DNA of 64,000 nucleotides. It comes from Micromonospora sp. NBC_01699 (GTDB lineage Bacteria > Actinomycetota > Actinomycetes > Mycobacteriales > Micromonosporaceae). Made by a program: the position numbers and the translations under genes. The notes beneath the pieces are model-generated. The model did not search any database. It saw nothing but the letters and a program-made list of their open reading frames with translations, and was not told the DNA's origin. Below, piece after piece: positions 39,995 to 48,059 of the stretch. Position 1 is the stretch's first letter; each line of letters begins with the position of its first letter. The stretch lies in NCBI RefSeq assembly GCF_036250065.1, contig NZ_CP109199.1, positions 2,542,001 to 2,606,000 of the forward strand, given 5' to 3'.

Positions 39995-40854
39995 GTCAGC
40001 TCGGGTGCTCCCGCCACCTGGGCGAGCCACTTCTTCTCCAGTTCGCCGAGGGTGCCGGCCTCGCGCAGCGCGGTGACCGCCTGCCCGACGCAGCCGGTCA
40101 GCGCCGATCCCTTGTCCAGCACCAGCCCGAACGTCTCCGGTACGCCGACCTGCGGCACCTGGCCCACGATCGTGGCGTCGGTCAGTTCGGCGCCGGTGAT
40201 GTAGAACGCGGTCGGCAGGTCCACCACCAGGCCGTCGATCTGCCCGTTCTGGAGCGCCTTCTTGGCGTCGTCGTTGGTGTTGAACACCTGCGGCTGCGGA
40301 CCGGGCTTGATCACGTCGGTGATCGCCTGGTAGCTGGTGGTCCCGACCTGGGCGCCGAGCTTCGCGTCCCGCAGGTCGGCCAGCGTGGCCTTGCCGGCGA
40401 TCTTCGACGACTTCAGCGCGATCACCGTCTGGCGGACCAGATAGTACGGCGCGGAGAAGTCGACCGCCTGCTTGCGCTCCTCGGTGATGGAGAACTGGTT
40501 GATGTCGAAGTCGAAGTCCTTCGGCCCCGGCGCGATAGCGTTCTCGAACTTCACCCGGTTCCACACCACGTCCGTACGGGCGTAGCCGAGCCGCTCCGCG
40601 ACCGCGTACGCGACCGCCGACTCGAAGCCCTCGCCGTTGTCCGGCTTGTTGTCGGTGAACCACGGCTCGTACGCCGGGTCGTCGGTGCCGATGGTCAGCT
40701 TGCCCGGCGTCTTGGTGGTGAGCGACCCCTTCTCGCAGGACGCCGCGGCGGGCTGGGAGGGGGTCGGTTCCACTTCCTGCGGGGCGCAGCCGACGAGGGC
40801 GGTGAGGAGGGCGGTCGCGGCCCCGAGGGCGACCGGCACCGTACGGCGAGCCAT
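39991..40854 (-). CDS. Polar amino-acid ABC transporter, substrate-binding lipoprotein
   Basis: 287 residues. Lipoprotein signal (MARRTVPVALGAATALLTA, lipobox LVGC near residue 23), then a type 3 solute-binding domain: GKLTIGTDDPAYEPWF near residue 49, a ligand-binding GFESAVAYAVAERLGY, and FDFDINQFSITEERKQAVDFS. The frame is open to 41148. I chose the ATG at 40854 for a compact signal peptide, though an ATG at 40866 is possible. It would deliver amino acids to the permease encoded next. Confidence 0.9.
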   Translation of the reverse strand: MARRTVPVALGAATALLTALVGCAPQEVEPTPSQPAAASCEKGSLTTKTPGKLTIGTDDPAYEPWFTDNKPDNGEGFESAVAYAVAERLGYARTDVVWNRVKFENAIAPGPKDFDFDINQFSITEERKQAVDFSAPYYLVRQTVIALKSSKIAGKATLADLRDAKLGAQVGTTSYQAITDVIKPGPQPQVFNTNDDAKKALQNGQIDGLVVDLPTAFYITGAELTDATIVGQVPQVGVPETFGLVLDKGSALTGCVGQAVTALREAGTLGELEKKWLAQVAGAPELT

Positions 40855-41086
40855 GGCGGACAGCATAGGCCGAGGCGGGAACCCGTCCATAGAGTGCCCC
40901 ACCATATTGGTAGGGATTACCGGCCGCCATCGACCGGGATCACCGCGAGCGGCGTCGCCGGGATCGGTCGGCTTCTGGCGGAGCGCTGGTGTCTCCGGCC
41001 AACCGGGGCGTAAACCGAAACCAGGACCCGCGTGTCGGCCACGGGTGACCATCCGTCCGCTGCCCGACGCGCCCGGCGGGAGGACC

Positions 41087-41614
41087 ATGCCGTACCCGCG
41101 GGCAGCTCGGTGGGGGGCGGACGAGGCGATCACCCACCTCTTCGTCACCCACTACCGCCCGCTGGTCCGGCTCGCCGTACTGCTCCTGCACGACCGGGGT
41201 ACGGCCGAGGAGATCGTGCAGGACGCCTACGTGTCCCTGCACCGGCGCTGGCCGTGGCTGCGCGACGCCGACCGGGCGCTGCCGTACCTGCGGGTGAGCG
41301 TGCTCAACCGGTCCCGGTCGGCGCTGCGCCACCGTCGGGTGGTGCAGAACCACCTGACCGTCGCCCGGCCGGGACCGGACGCGCCGAGTGCCGAGGCCGG
41401 GGCGCTCGAACTGCTGCGGCACGACGCGGTGCTGGCCGCCCTGCGGGAACTGCCCGCCCGGCAGCGGGAGGCGATGGTGCTGCGCTACTACGCCGACCTG
41501 TCCGAGGCACAGACCGCGCGGGTGATGGGGGTCAGCCGGGGAGCGGTCAAGAGCCACACCGCCCGGGGCGCCGCCGCCCTGCGTCGTACGCTCGGGGCGG
41601 GACCGGCCGGCTGA
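41087..41614 (+). CDS. ECF sigma factor (SigE-family)
   Basis: 175 residues. Region 2 ([29 protein letters not shown], residues ~20-50) recognises the -10 element. Region 4 ([39 protein letters not shown], ~115-160) recognises the -35 element. The longer open frame upstream is spurious. The ATG at 41087 has cgggagga at the right distance. No anti-sigma factor lies beside it, unlike classic ECF pairs. It is divergent from the amino-acid transporter across a 232-base gap. Regulon unknown. Confidence 0.88.
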   Translation: MPYPRAARWGADEAITHLFVTHYRPLVRLAVLLLHDRGTAEEIVQDAYVSLHRRWPWLRDADRALPYLRVSVLNRSRSALRHRRVVQNHLTVARPGPDAPSAEAGALELLRHDAVLAALRELPARQREAMVLRYYADLSEAQTARVMGVSRGAVKSHTARGAAALRRTLGAGPAG

Positions 41615-41685
41615 CCGGTCCACCTGGTGGCGGGGGGCGACCCGGCGCGGCACCCACCGGCGGGCGGCTGCGAGAATCCGTTGCC

Positions 41686-41949
41686 GTGAAGACGTTCGAA
41701 GAGCTGTTCGCCGAGTTGCAGGCCAAGGCCGCCGCCGGCACACCGGGCTCGGCGACGGTGGCCGCCCTGGAACGCGGCGTGCACGCGATCGGCAAGAAGG
41801 TCGTCGAAGAGGCGGCCGAGTCGTGGATGGCGGCCGAGCACGAGGGCCCCGAGCGCGCCGCCGAGGAGATCTCCCAACTGCTCTACCAGGCCCAGGTGCT
41901 GATGCTCGCCACCGGACTGGAGCTCAAGGACGTCTACCGACATCTCTGA
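41686..41949 (+). CDS. hisE: Phosphoribosyl-ATP pyrophosphatase
   Basis: Second step of histidine synthesis, hydrolysing PR-ATP to PR-AMP and pyrophosphate. 87 residues, all-helical MazG-like fold with the Mg-binding acidic pattern [14 protein letters not shown] near residue 35 and [16 protein letters not shown]. The frame is open upstream into the sigma-factor gene. The GTG at 41686 gives the standard HisE N terminus ([11 protein letters not shown]). hisG follows 61 bases later. Confidence 0.93.
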   Translation: MKTFEELFAELQAKAAAGTPGSATVAALERGVHAIGKKVVEEAAESWMAAEHEGPERAAEEISQLLYQAQVLMLATGLELKDVYRHL

Positions 41950-42010
41950 GGTGCCACGCCCCGATTCAACGGTCGTAACCCGATCCAGCCGATCGAAGGA
42001 GCACCCCAAG

Positions 42011-42856
42011 ATGCTGCGCATCGCCATTCCCAACAAGGGCACCCTGTCCGCTCCCGCCGCGCAGATGCTGCGCGAGGCGGGCTACCGCCAGCGCACCGAC
42101 CCGAAGGACCTGGTCTGCCGGGACGAGCCGAACGACGTCGAGTTCTTCTACCTGCGGCCCCGCGACATCGCCACCTACGTCGGCTCCGGTGACCTCGACC
42201 TCGGCATCACCGGCCGGGACCTGCTGATCGACGCCGGCAGCCCGGCCGAGGAGGTGCTCGACCTCAACTTCGGTGGCGCCACCTTCCGGTTCGCTGCGTC
42301 CCCGGAGACGATCTCCTCCGCTGACGAGATCGGCGGCCGGCGGATCGCCACCGCCTACCCCGGCGTGGTGGAGCGCCACCTGGTCGAGCACGGTCTGAAG
42401 GCGGACGTGGTCCGGCTCGACGGCGCGGTGGAGAACGCGGTCCGGCTCGGCGTCGCCGACGTGGTCGCCGACGTGGTGGAGACCGGTGCCACCCTGCGCC
42501 AGGCCGGCCTGGTGATCATCGGGGAGCCGATCCTGCGCTCCTCGGCGGTGCTGATCCGCCGGCTCGGCGCCCCGGCGCACAACCAGGCCGACCAGTTGCT
42601 GCGCCGGCTGCACGGGGTGCTGGTCGCCCGGCGGTACGTGATGCTCGCCTACGACGTACGGGCCGACCTGCTCGACCGGGCCACCGCGCTGACCCCCGGC
42701 ATCGAGTCGCCGACCATCTCGCCGCTGCACCGGGAGGGCTGGGTGGCGGTCCAGGCCATGGTGCTGCGCAACGACGTACACCGGATCATGGACGAGCTGT
42801 ACGACCTCGGCGCGCGGGCGATCCTGGTCACAGACATCCACGCCTGCCGCCTGTGA
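42011..42856 (+). CDS. hisG: ATP phosphoribosyltransferase, long form
   Basis: First and rate-limiting step of histidine synthesis, joining ATP and PRPP. At 281 residues it is the long form, with a C-terminal ACT-like domain that allows feedback by histidine without HisZ. Motifs are MLRIAIPNKGTLS at the N terminus, DLDLGITGRDLLIDAG near residue 60 and DVVADVVETGATLRQAGL near residue 155 (PRPP binding). ATG at 42011 has gaaggagcacc upstream, which rules out the longer frame from 41951. Confidence 0.95.
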   Translation: MLRIAIPNKGTLSAPAAQMLREAGYRQRTDPKDLVCRDEPNDVEFFYLRPRDIATYVGSGDLDLGITGRDLLIDAGSPAEEVLDLNFGGATFRFAASPETISSADEIGGRRIATAYPGVVERHLVEHGLKADVVRLDGAVENAVRLGVADVVADVVETGATLRQAGLVIIGEPILRSSAVLIRRLGAPAHNQADQLLRRLHGVLVARRYVMLAYDVRADLLDRATALTPGIESPTISPLHREGWVAVQAMVLRNDVHRIMDELYDLGARAILVTDIHACRL

Positions 42857-42866
42857 TGCTCGCCGG

Positions 42867-43796
42867 GTGAAGATCCTCCCCGCCTGGTTGGCACTCGGAC
42901 TGGCGGTGCTCGGCGGGGTCGGTTCGGCGGTGCAGAGTGCGGCGAACGCCGAACTCGGCGCCCGGGTCGGCAACGCGGCCATGGGCGCGGTGGTCAACAA
43001 CGCCGGTGGGGTCGCCCTGCTGCTGGTCGCCCTGCTGGCGCTGCCGTCGATGCGGTCCGGGTTCGGTGTCCTGCGCCGGGCCCGGCTGCCCTGGTGGAGC
43101 TACCTGGGCGGGATCGGCGGCGGCGGGTTCGTGGTGATCGCGACGTACGTGGTGCCGGCGCTCGGGGTGGCCGTGTTCACCATCGCCCAGGTGGCCGGCA
43201 ACAGCGCCGGCGGGCTGGCCGTCGACCGGGTCGGGCTGGCGCCGGGCGGGCGGCGGGCGGTGACCGCTCCGCGCCTGCTCGGCGCGCTGCTGGGGATCGG
43301 TGCGGTGGCGTTGGCCCAGTTCGGCCGCCCGCTGGGTGACCTGGCCGTGGGCCTGGTGGCGCTGGCCGCGGCCGGCGGTGTCGCGGTGGCGCTGTCGGCG
43401 GCACTGAACGGCCGGATCTCGGCGGTCGGCGGCGCCGCCACCGGTACGGCGGTCAACTTCGCGGTCAGCACCCCGGCGATCGTCGCCGTGGCGGCGGTGG
43501 CCGGCGCGTTCGCCCGGTTCGGTGAGATCGACTGGCCGAGCGCCTGGTACCTCTACCTCGGCGGGCCGGTCGGTGTCGGGGTGGTGGTCGCCCTGCTGGT
43601 CTGTGTCCGGTCGGTCGGGGTGCTCCGCAGTGGCCTGGCGATCGTCGCCGGTCAGCTCGGCGGTGCGCTGCTGCTCGACGTGTTCCGGCCGGGTGGGCCG
43701 GGGGCCAGCGCGGCGGTGCTCGCCGGGGCGCTGCTCACCCTGCTCGCGGTGGTGGTCTCCGGTCGGGCCGCGCGCCCCGCGCCGACCGGCGGCTGA
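42867..43796 (+). CDS. DMT-superfamily membrane protein (YdcZ/DUF606-like, two fused halves)
   Basis: 309 residues with about ten hydrophobic helices arranged as two similar five-helix halves. Each has small-residue-rich segments, such as GSAVQSAANAELGARVGNAAMGAVVNN near residue 15 and AVALSAALNGRISAVGGAATGTAVNF near residue 170. This matches the DUF606/YdcZ family in duplicated form. Probable integral membrane transporter with unknown substrate. The GTG start is 10 bases after the hisG stop. Confidence 0.8.
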   Translation: MKILPAWLALGLAVLGGVGSAVQSAANAELGARVGNAAMGAVVNNAGGVALLLVALLALPSMRSGFGVLRRARLPWWSYLGGIGGGGFVVIATYVVPALGVAVFTIAQVAGNSAGGLAVDRVGLAPGGRRAVTAPRLLGALLGIGAVALAQFGRPLGDLAVGLVALAAAGGVAVALSAALNGRISAVGGAATGTAVNFAVSTPAIVAVAAVAGAFARFGEIDWPSAWYLYLGGPVGVGVVVALLVCVRSVGVLRSGLAIVAGQLGGALLLDVFRPGGPGASAAVLAGALLTLLAVVVSGRAARPAPTGG

Positions 43797-43819
43797 GCCG
43801 GGATGGCAGGATGGTCGCC

Positions 43820-44281
43820 GTGACCGATTCCGACCTCGTACGGCTGCGCCCCCGCCGGCTGCGGGTGATGTGCTGGGTGCTGGCACCGTCCCTGGTGGTG
43901 GTCTTCACCGCGCTGGGGTTGGCGCTGCACGGGTCGACCGGGCAGGGCGAGGCCACCTTCCAGCGCGGCGACTCGTTCGCCATGATCGGTCTGGGTGTGC
44001 TGGGCGCGCTGGTGATCCTGCTCTTCACCCGGGTGAAGGTGGAGGCCGACCCGCGCGGGGTGCGGGTGCGCAACGTGCTCGGCTCGTACGACCTGCCCTG
44101 GGACGTGGTCCGGGCGGTGCGGTTCGATCACGGCTCGTCCTGGGCGAGCCTGGAACTGCACGAAGACGAGCTGGTCCCGATGATCGCCCTACAGGCGGTG
44201 GACAAGGAGTCGGCGGTCGCCGGGGTACGCGCGCTGCGCGCCCTGCACGACGCCGCGCGCCGGCTGCCGGCCGCGAGCTGA
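43820..44281 (+). CDS. Small membrane protein with bacterial PH-like domain
   Basis: 153 residues. A short basic N terminus is followed by two membrane helices (residues ~15-35 and ~53-73). A C-terminal soluble domain (KVEADPRGVRVRNVLGSYDLPWDVVRAVRFDHGSSWA, with LELHEDELVPMIALQAVD after it) resembles bacterial PH domain families. An ATG at 43811 is in frame, but ggcagg abuts it directly. The GTG at 43820 has a better spaced site. It was probably co-transcribed with the DMT gene. Function unknown. Confidence 0.75.
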   Translation: MTDSDLVRLRPRRLRVMCWVLAPSLVVVFTALGLALHGSTGQGEATFQRGDSFAMIGLGVLGALVILLFTRVKVEADPRGVRVRNVLGSYDLPWDVVRAVRFDHGSSWASLELHEDELVPMIALQAVDKESAVAGVRALRALHDAARRLPAAS

Positions 44282-44600
44282 CCCGGGCCGACCCGCCGGG
44301 CGGGGTGCCCGTTTGCCGGGGTATCGGCATGACCTGCTAACCTTGGCGGGTCGACCATGCTGTCCCTCGCGGTGACAGCGGTAAAGCGGAGCGCCTGCTC
44401 CCACCCGAGTCGCCCCAGTCGGTGGCCGGGTCCGGTCAACGACCCGGATCCTGATCCGGGTCGGCTGTGTGGCCTCGTGTCGCACTGACCGGTCGAGCGG
44501 GCCCTGGCATGCGCCGGGGCCTTCTGCTTTCCGGGTCGGTTCCCACCCGGGAGCCGGCGAGGCGTCGGCACCGAGGGAGTTACCGAATCGAGGAGGCCCC
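44282..44600 (+). promoter_or_regulatory. Structured leader region of infC
   Basis: 319 bases without a gene. A promoter-like TTGCCG (44313-44318) and TAACCT (44338-44343) lie 19 bases apart. Downstream are three hairpins: 44442-44461 (8-base stem acccggat/atccgggt), 44500-44521, and 44531-44550 (6-base stem). The infC start has a strong aggagg site at 44591-44596. The layout is that of a long regulatory leader for the IF3-L35-L20 operon. Confidence 0.55.
44500..44521 (+). terminator. Candidate attenuator hairpin in the infC leader
   Basis: GGCCCTGGC-atgc-GCCGGGGCC forms a 9-base stem (one G-T pair) followed by ttctgcttt, which is T-rich for this genome. It lies 80 bases before the infC start and could cause conditional early termination. 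Confidence 0.45.
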
Positions 44601-45245
44601 ATCAGCGTCGAACCACGCGTGAACGAACAGATCCGGGCACGTGAGGTCCGACTGGTCGGCCCCGAGGGTGAACAGGTGGGCATCGTCCCGCTGGAGCGCG
44701 CTCTGCAGCTGGCCGCGGACGTCGACCTGGACCTGGTCGAGGTTGCGCCGATGGCGCGCCCGCCGGTGTGCAAGCTCATGGACTTCGGCAAGTTCAAGTA
44801 CGAGAGCGCACTGAAGGCTCGCGAAGCGCGGCGTAACCAGCAGCAGACCGTCATCAAGGAGATGAAACTCCGGCCGAAGATCGACCCGCACGACTACGAG
44901 ACCAAGAAGGGTCACGTGGTGCGGTTCCTCAAGGCGGGTGACAAGGTCAAGGTAACGATCATGTTCCGTGGTCGCGAGCAGAGTCGCCCGGAACTTGGCT
45001 ACCGGCTCCTGCGCCGACTTGAGTCGGAGATCTCGGAGCTGGGGTACGTCGAGGCCGCGCCGAAGCAGGACGGCCGAAACATGATCATGGTTTTGGCTCC
45101 GCACCGCGCCACCAAGGCCGCCGCAACGGCAGCCAAGGCCGGCGGACCGCGTGAGCGAGATGCCGAGACAGCCGAGGGCGGCGAGACGGTTGAGGCGCCG
45201 TCGGCCGAGCCTGCGGTTGAGCCCGCCGGCACCGCCGGCGAGTAA
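44601..45245 (+). CDS. infC: Translation initiation factor IF-3, starting at ATC
   Basis: 214 residues. IF3 binds the 30S subunit, prevents premature 50S joining and checks the start codon. N-domain has [24 protein letters not shown]. The linker and C-domain follow, with [11 protein letters not shown] near residue 55 and [17 protein letters not shown]. The C terminus has an acidic, Ala/Glu-rich tail of about 40 residues. The homologous region starts at an ATC codon (44601), 4 bases after aggagg. No ATG or GTG fits, and longer frames lack homology. A non-AUG start is a known trait of infC that lets IF3 repress itself. Confidence 0.93.
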   Translation: MSVEPRVNEQIRAREVRLVGPEGEQVGIVPLERALQLAADVDLDLVEVAPMARPPVCKLMDFGKFKYESALKAREARRNQQQTVIKEMKLRPKIDPHDYETKKGHVVRFLKAGDKVKVTIMFRGREQSRPELGYRLLRRLESEISELGYVEAAPKQDGRNMIMVLAPHRATKAAATAAKAGGPRERDAETAEGGETVEAPSAEPAVEPAGTAGE

Positions 45246-45264
45246 CAGGGGAGAGACGCAAGAA

Positions 45265-45459
45265 ATGCCGAAGATGAAGAGCCACACCGGAATGGGCAAG
45301 CGGGTCAAGGTGACCGGCTCCGGCAAGATCGTCGCCCAGCACGCCGGTCTGCGGCACAACCTGGAAAAGAAGCCCTCCACCCAGACCCGCCGGCTCACCG
45401 GCACGGGTGAGATTGCCAAGGTTGACGCCAAGCGAGTCAAGAAGCTGCTGGGCCGCTGA
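45265..45459 (+). CDS. rpmI: 50S ribosomal protein L35
   Basis: 64 residues, strongly basic, beginning PKMKSHTGMGKRVKVTGSGKI and ending in DAKRVKKLLGR, both family signatures. ATG at 45265 follows ggggagagacgcaaga. Second gene of the infC-rpmI-rplT operon, 19 bases after infC. Too short to stand out by length, but identity is certain. Confidence 0.97.
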   Translation: MPKMKSHTGMGKRVKVTGSGKIVAQHAGLRHNLEKKPSTQTRRLTGTGEIAKVDAKRVKKLLGR

Positions 45460-45493
45460 CGCGCCCGCCACTTAACCCGAAGGAGTAGTTGAG

Positions 45494-45886
45494 ATGGCAC
45501 GCGTCAAGCGGGCTGTAAATGCCCAGAAGAAGCGTCGTACCCTGCTGGAGACCGCCAGTGGCTATCGCGGTCAGCGCTCCCGGCTGTACCGCAAGGCCAA
45601 GGAGCAGGTGCTGCACTCGATGCAGTACGCCTACCGGGACCGTCGCGACCGCAAGGGCGACTTCCGGCAGCTCTGGATCACCCGGATCAACGCTGGCGCC
45701 CGCGCCAACGGGATGACCTACAACCGCCTGATCCAGGGCCTCAAGCTGGCTGGCGTCGAGGTCGACCGCAAGATCCTGGCCGACATGGCCGTCAACGACG
45801 CGACGGCGTTCGCCGCCATCGTCGAGGTGGCCCGTGCCGCGGTCGCGGCCGAGGGCACCGGTGGCGCGTCGGCCCAGGCCGCCTGA
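45494..45886 (+). CDS. rplT: 50S ribosomal protein L20
   Basis: 130 residues. Required early in 50S assembly; in some bacteria it also represses its own operon. N terminus [33 protein letters not shown] is diagnostic, and [28 protein letters not shown] is in the globular domain. The C terminus has a short Ala/Gly extension. The start follows cgaaggagtagttgag. The operon is closed by the hairpin at 45905-45950. Confidence 0.97.
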   Translation: MARVKRAVNAQKKRRTLLETASGYRGQRSRLYRKAKEQVLHSMQYAYRDRRDRKGDFRQLWITRINAGARANGMTYNRLIQGLKLAGVEVDRKILADMAVNDATAFAAIVEVARAAVAAEGTGGASAQAA

Positions 45887-45904
45887 GGTATCGCAAACAG
45901 TTGA

Positions 45905-45950
45905 TCGAGGCGCCCCGAATGCCGTCCGGACCGCAGGTGGGGCGCCTCGA
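45905..45950 (+). terminator. Terminator hairpin behind rplT, overlapping the next gene's start
   Basis: Perfect 12-base stem, TCGAGGCGCCCC (45905-45916) and GGGGCGCCTCGA (45939-45950), with a 22-base loop that itself contains gtccggac. The most likely ATG of the following methyltransferase (45919) is in the loop. Confidence 0.7.
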
Positions 45951-46779
45951 CCATGTTCGGGGCGCGGACCCGCAACCGTTCACGCCGCGTACGCCCCGGG
46001 TGGTCGCCGCCCGACGGTTGCAGCGGCGCCGGGACCGGGACAGCACCGGACGGTTCCTCGCCGAAGGACCGCAGGCCGTCCGGGAGGCACTCGACCGCCC
46101 CGGCGTGGTACGCGAACTCTTCGGCACCCCGGCCGCACTCGACCGGTACGCCGAACTCGTTGACGCCGCGCACCGGGCCGGCACACCGGTGTCCCCGGTG
46201 ACCGACGAGGCCCTCGCCGCGCTGACCGAGACCGTCGCCCCGCAGGGGCTGGTCGCCGTCTGCGACCAGTTCGACCAGCCGCTGCACCGGGCACTGGACC
46301 GGTCCCCGAGGCTGGTCACCGTACTGGCCGAGATCCGGGATCCGGGCAACGCCGGCACGGTGCTGCGTACCGCCGACGCCGCCGGGGCAGCGGCGGTGGT
46401 GTTCGCCGGTGACGCCGTCGACCCGTACAACGGAAAGGTCGTGCGGGCCTCGGCCGGCAGCCTCTTCCACGTCGACGTGGTCCGGGCCGACGACCCGACG
46501 GCCGTCGTGGCCAGCCTGCGCGCCGCCGGGCTGACCGTGCTCGCCGCCTCCGGCTACGGCGAAACCGACCTGGACGACCTCGCCGACGACGGCGGCCTGG
46601 CCCGGCCGACCGCCTGGCTGTTCGGCTCCGAGGCGCACGGCCTGCCGGACGAGTTGGCCGCCGCCGCCGACGCGCGGGTACGGGTGCCGCTGCACGGCCG
46701 CGCGGAGAGCCTTAACCTGGCTGCTGCCGCCGCCGTCTGCCTGTACGCTTCGGCCAGAGCAATGCGACCCAGGGAGTAG
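45919..46779 (+). CDS. TrmH/SpoU-family RNA 2'-O-methyltransferase
   Basis: About 286 residues. N-terminal substrate-binding domain begins near TPRVVAARRLQRRRDRDSTGRFLAEG. The C-terminal SPOUT knot domain has motif 1 in LAEIRDPGNAGTVLRTADAAG near residue 130, motif 2 LFGSEAHGL near residue 235 and motif 3 VPLHGRAESLNLAAAAAV near residue 255. It probably methylates rRNA. The start is uncertain: ATG 45919 (site gagg eight bases upstream), TTG 45901 or GTG 46000. Position between rplT and pheS is the usual actinobacterial one. Confidence 0.88.
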   Translation: MPSGPQVGRLDHVRGADPQPFTPRTPRVVAARRLQRRRDRDSTGRFLAEGPQAVREALDRPGVVRELFGTPAALDRYAELVDAAHRAGTPVSPVTDEALAALTETVAPQGLVAVCDQFDQPLHRALDRSPRLVTVLAEIRDPGNAGTVLRTADAAGAAAVVFAGDAVDPYNGKVVRASAGSLFHVDVVRADDPTAVVASLRAAGLTVLAASGYGETDLDDLADDGGLARPTAWLFGSEAHGLPDELAAAADARVRVPLHGRAESLNLAAAAAVCLYASARAMRPRE

Positions 46780-46785
46780 ACCCCC

Positions 46786-46845
46786 ATGAGTGCTGTGACG
46801 TACTCGTTTAGCCAGCCCGCCGGTGTCGGCGGGCGGCGGGTCTGA
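46786..46845 (+). CDS. Possible 19-residue leader peptide upstream of pheS
   Basis: ATG with agggag nine bases upstream encodes MSAVTYSFSQPAGVGGRRV, then TGA. It starts 6 bases after the methyltransferase stop. The ORF spans the first arm of alternative hairpins, as expected of an attenuator leader. It has one Phe codon, the rare TTT, and one Tyr codon, so it is not a classic Phe-rich leader. Expression is not shown by sequence alone. Confidence 0.45.
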   Translation: MSAVTYSFSQPAGVGGRRV

Positions 46846-46878
46846 CCCTTTCCTGCTCCCTACTCCCACCGGCGGGCT
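46814..46878 (+). promoter_or_regulatory. Mutually exclusive hairpins in the pheS leader
   Basis: Segment 46814-46825 (agcccgccggtg) can pair locally with 46827-46834, or over its full 12 bases, perfectly, with 46867-46878 (caccggcgggct). Both pairings cannot form together. A further 8-base pairing joins 46879-46886 with 46911-46918. The first arm lies within the short ORF, so translation would choose the structure. Confidence 0.5.
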
Positions 46879-46954
46879 GCGGCGGCGCCGCGCGTCCGTA
46901 AACTCTGATGGCCGCCGCCGAGGCCGGCCTTCCGCCGTGAGGGAGCACCCGTAA

Positions 46955-48019
<1,065 letters not shown>

Positions 48020-48059
48020 CGGCATGCGGAATCGAACTTCGGAAGCGGTGGTCTGAGTC

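Noticed and set aside
39125-40930. 601-residue fusion of binding protein and permease
   Set aside because: The upstream part of that frame is a shadow of the binding-protein gene. The permease starts at the GTG overlapping its stop.
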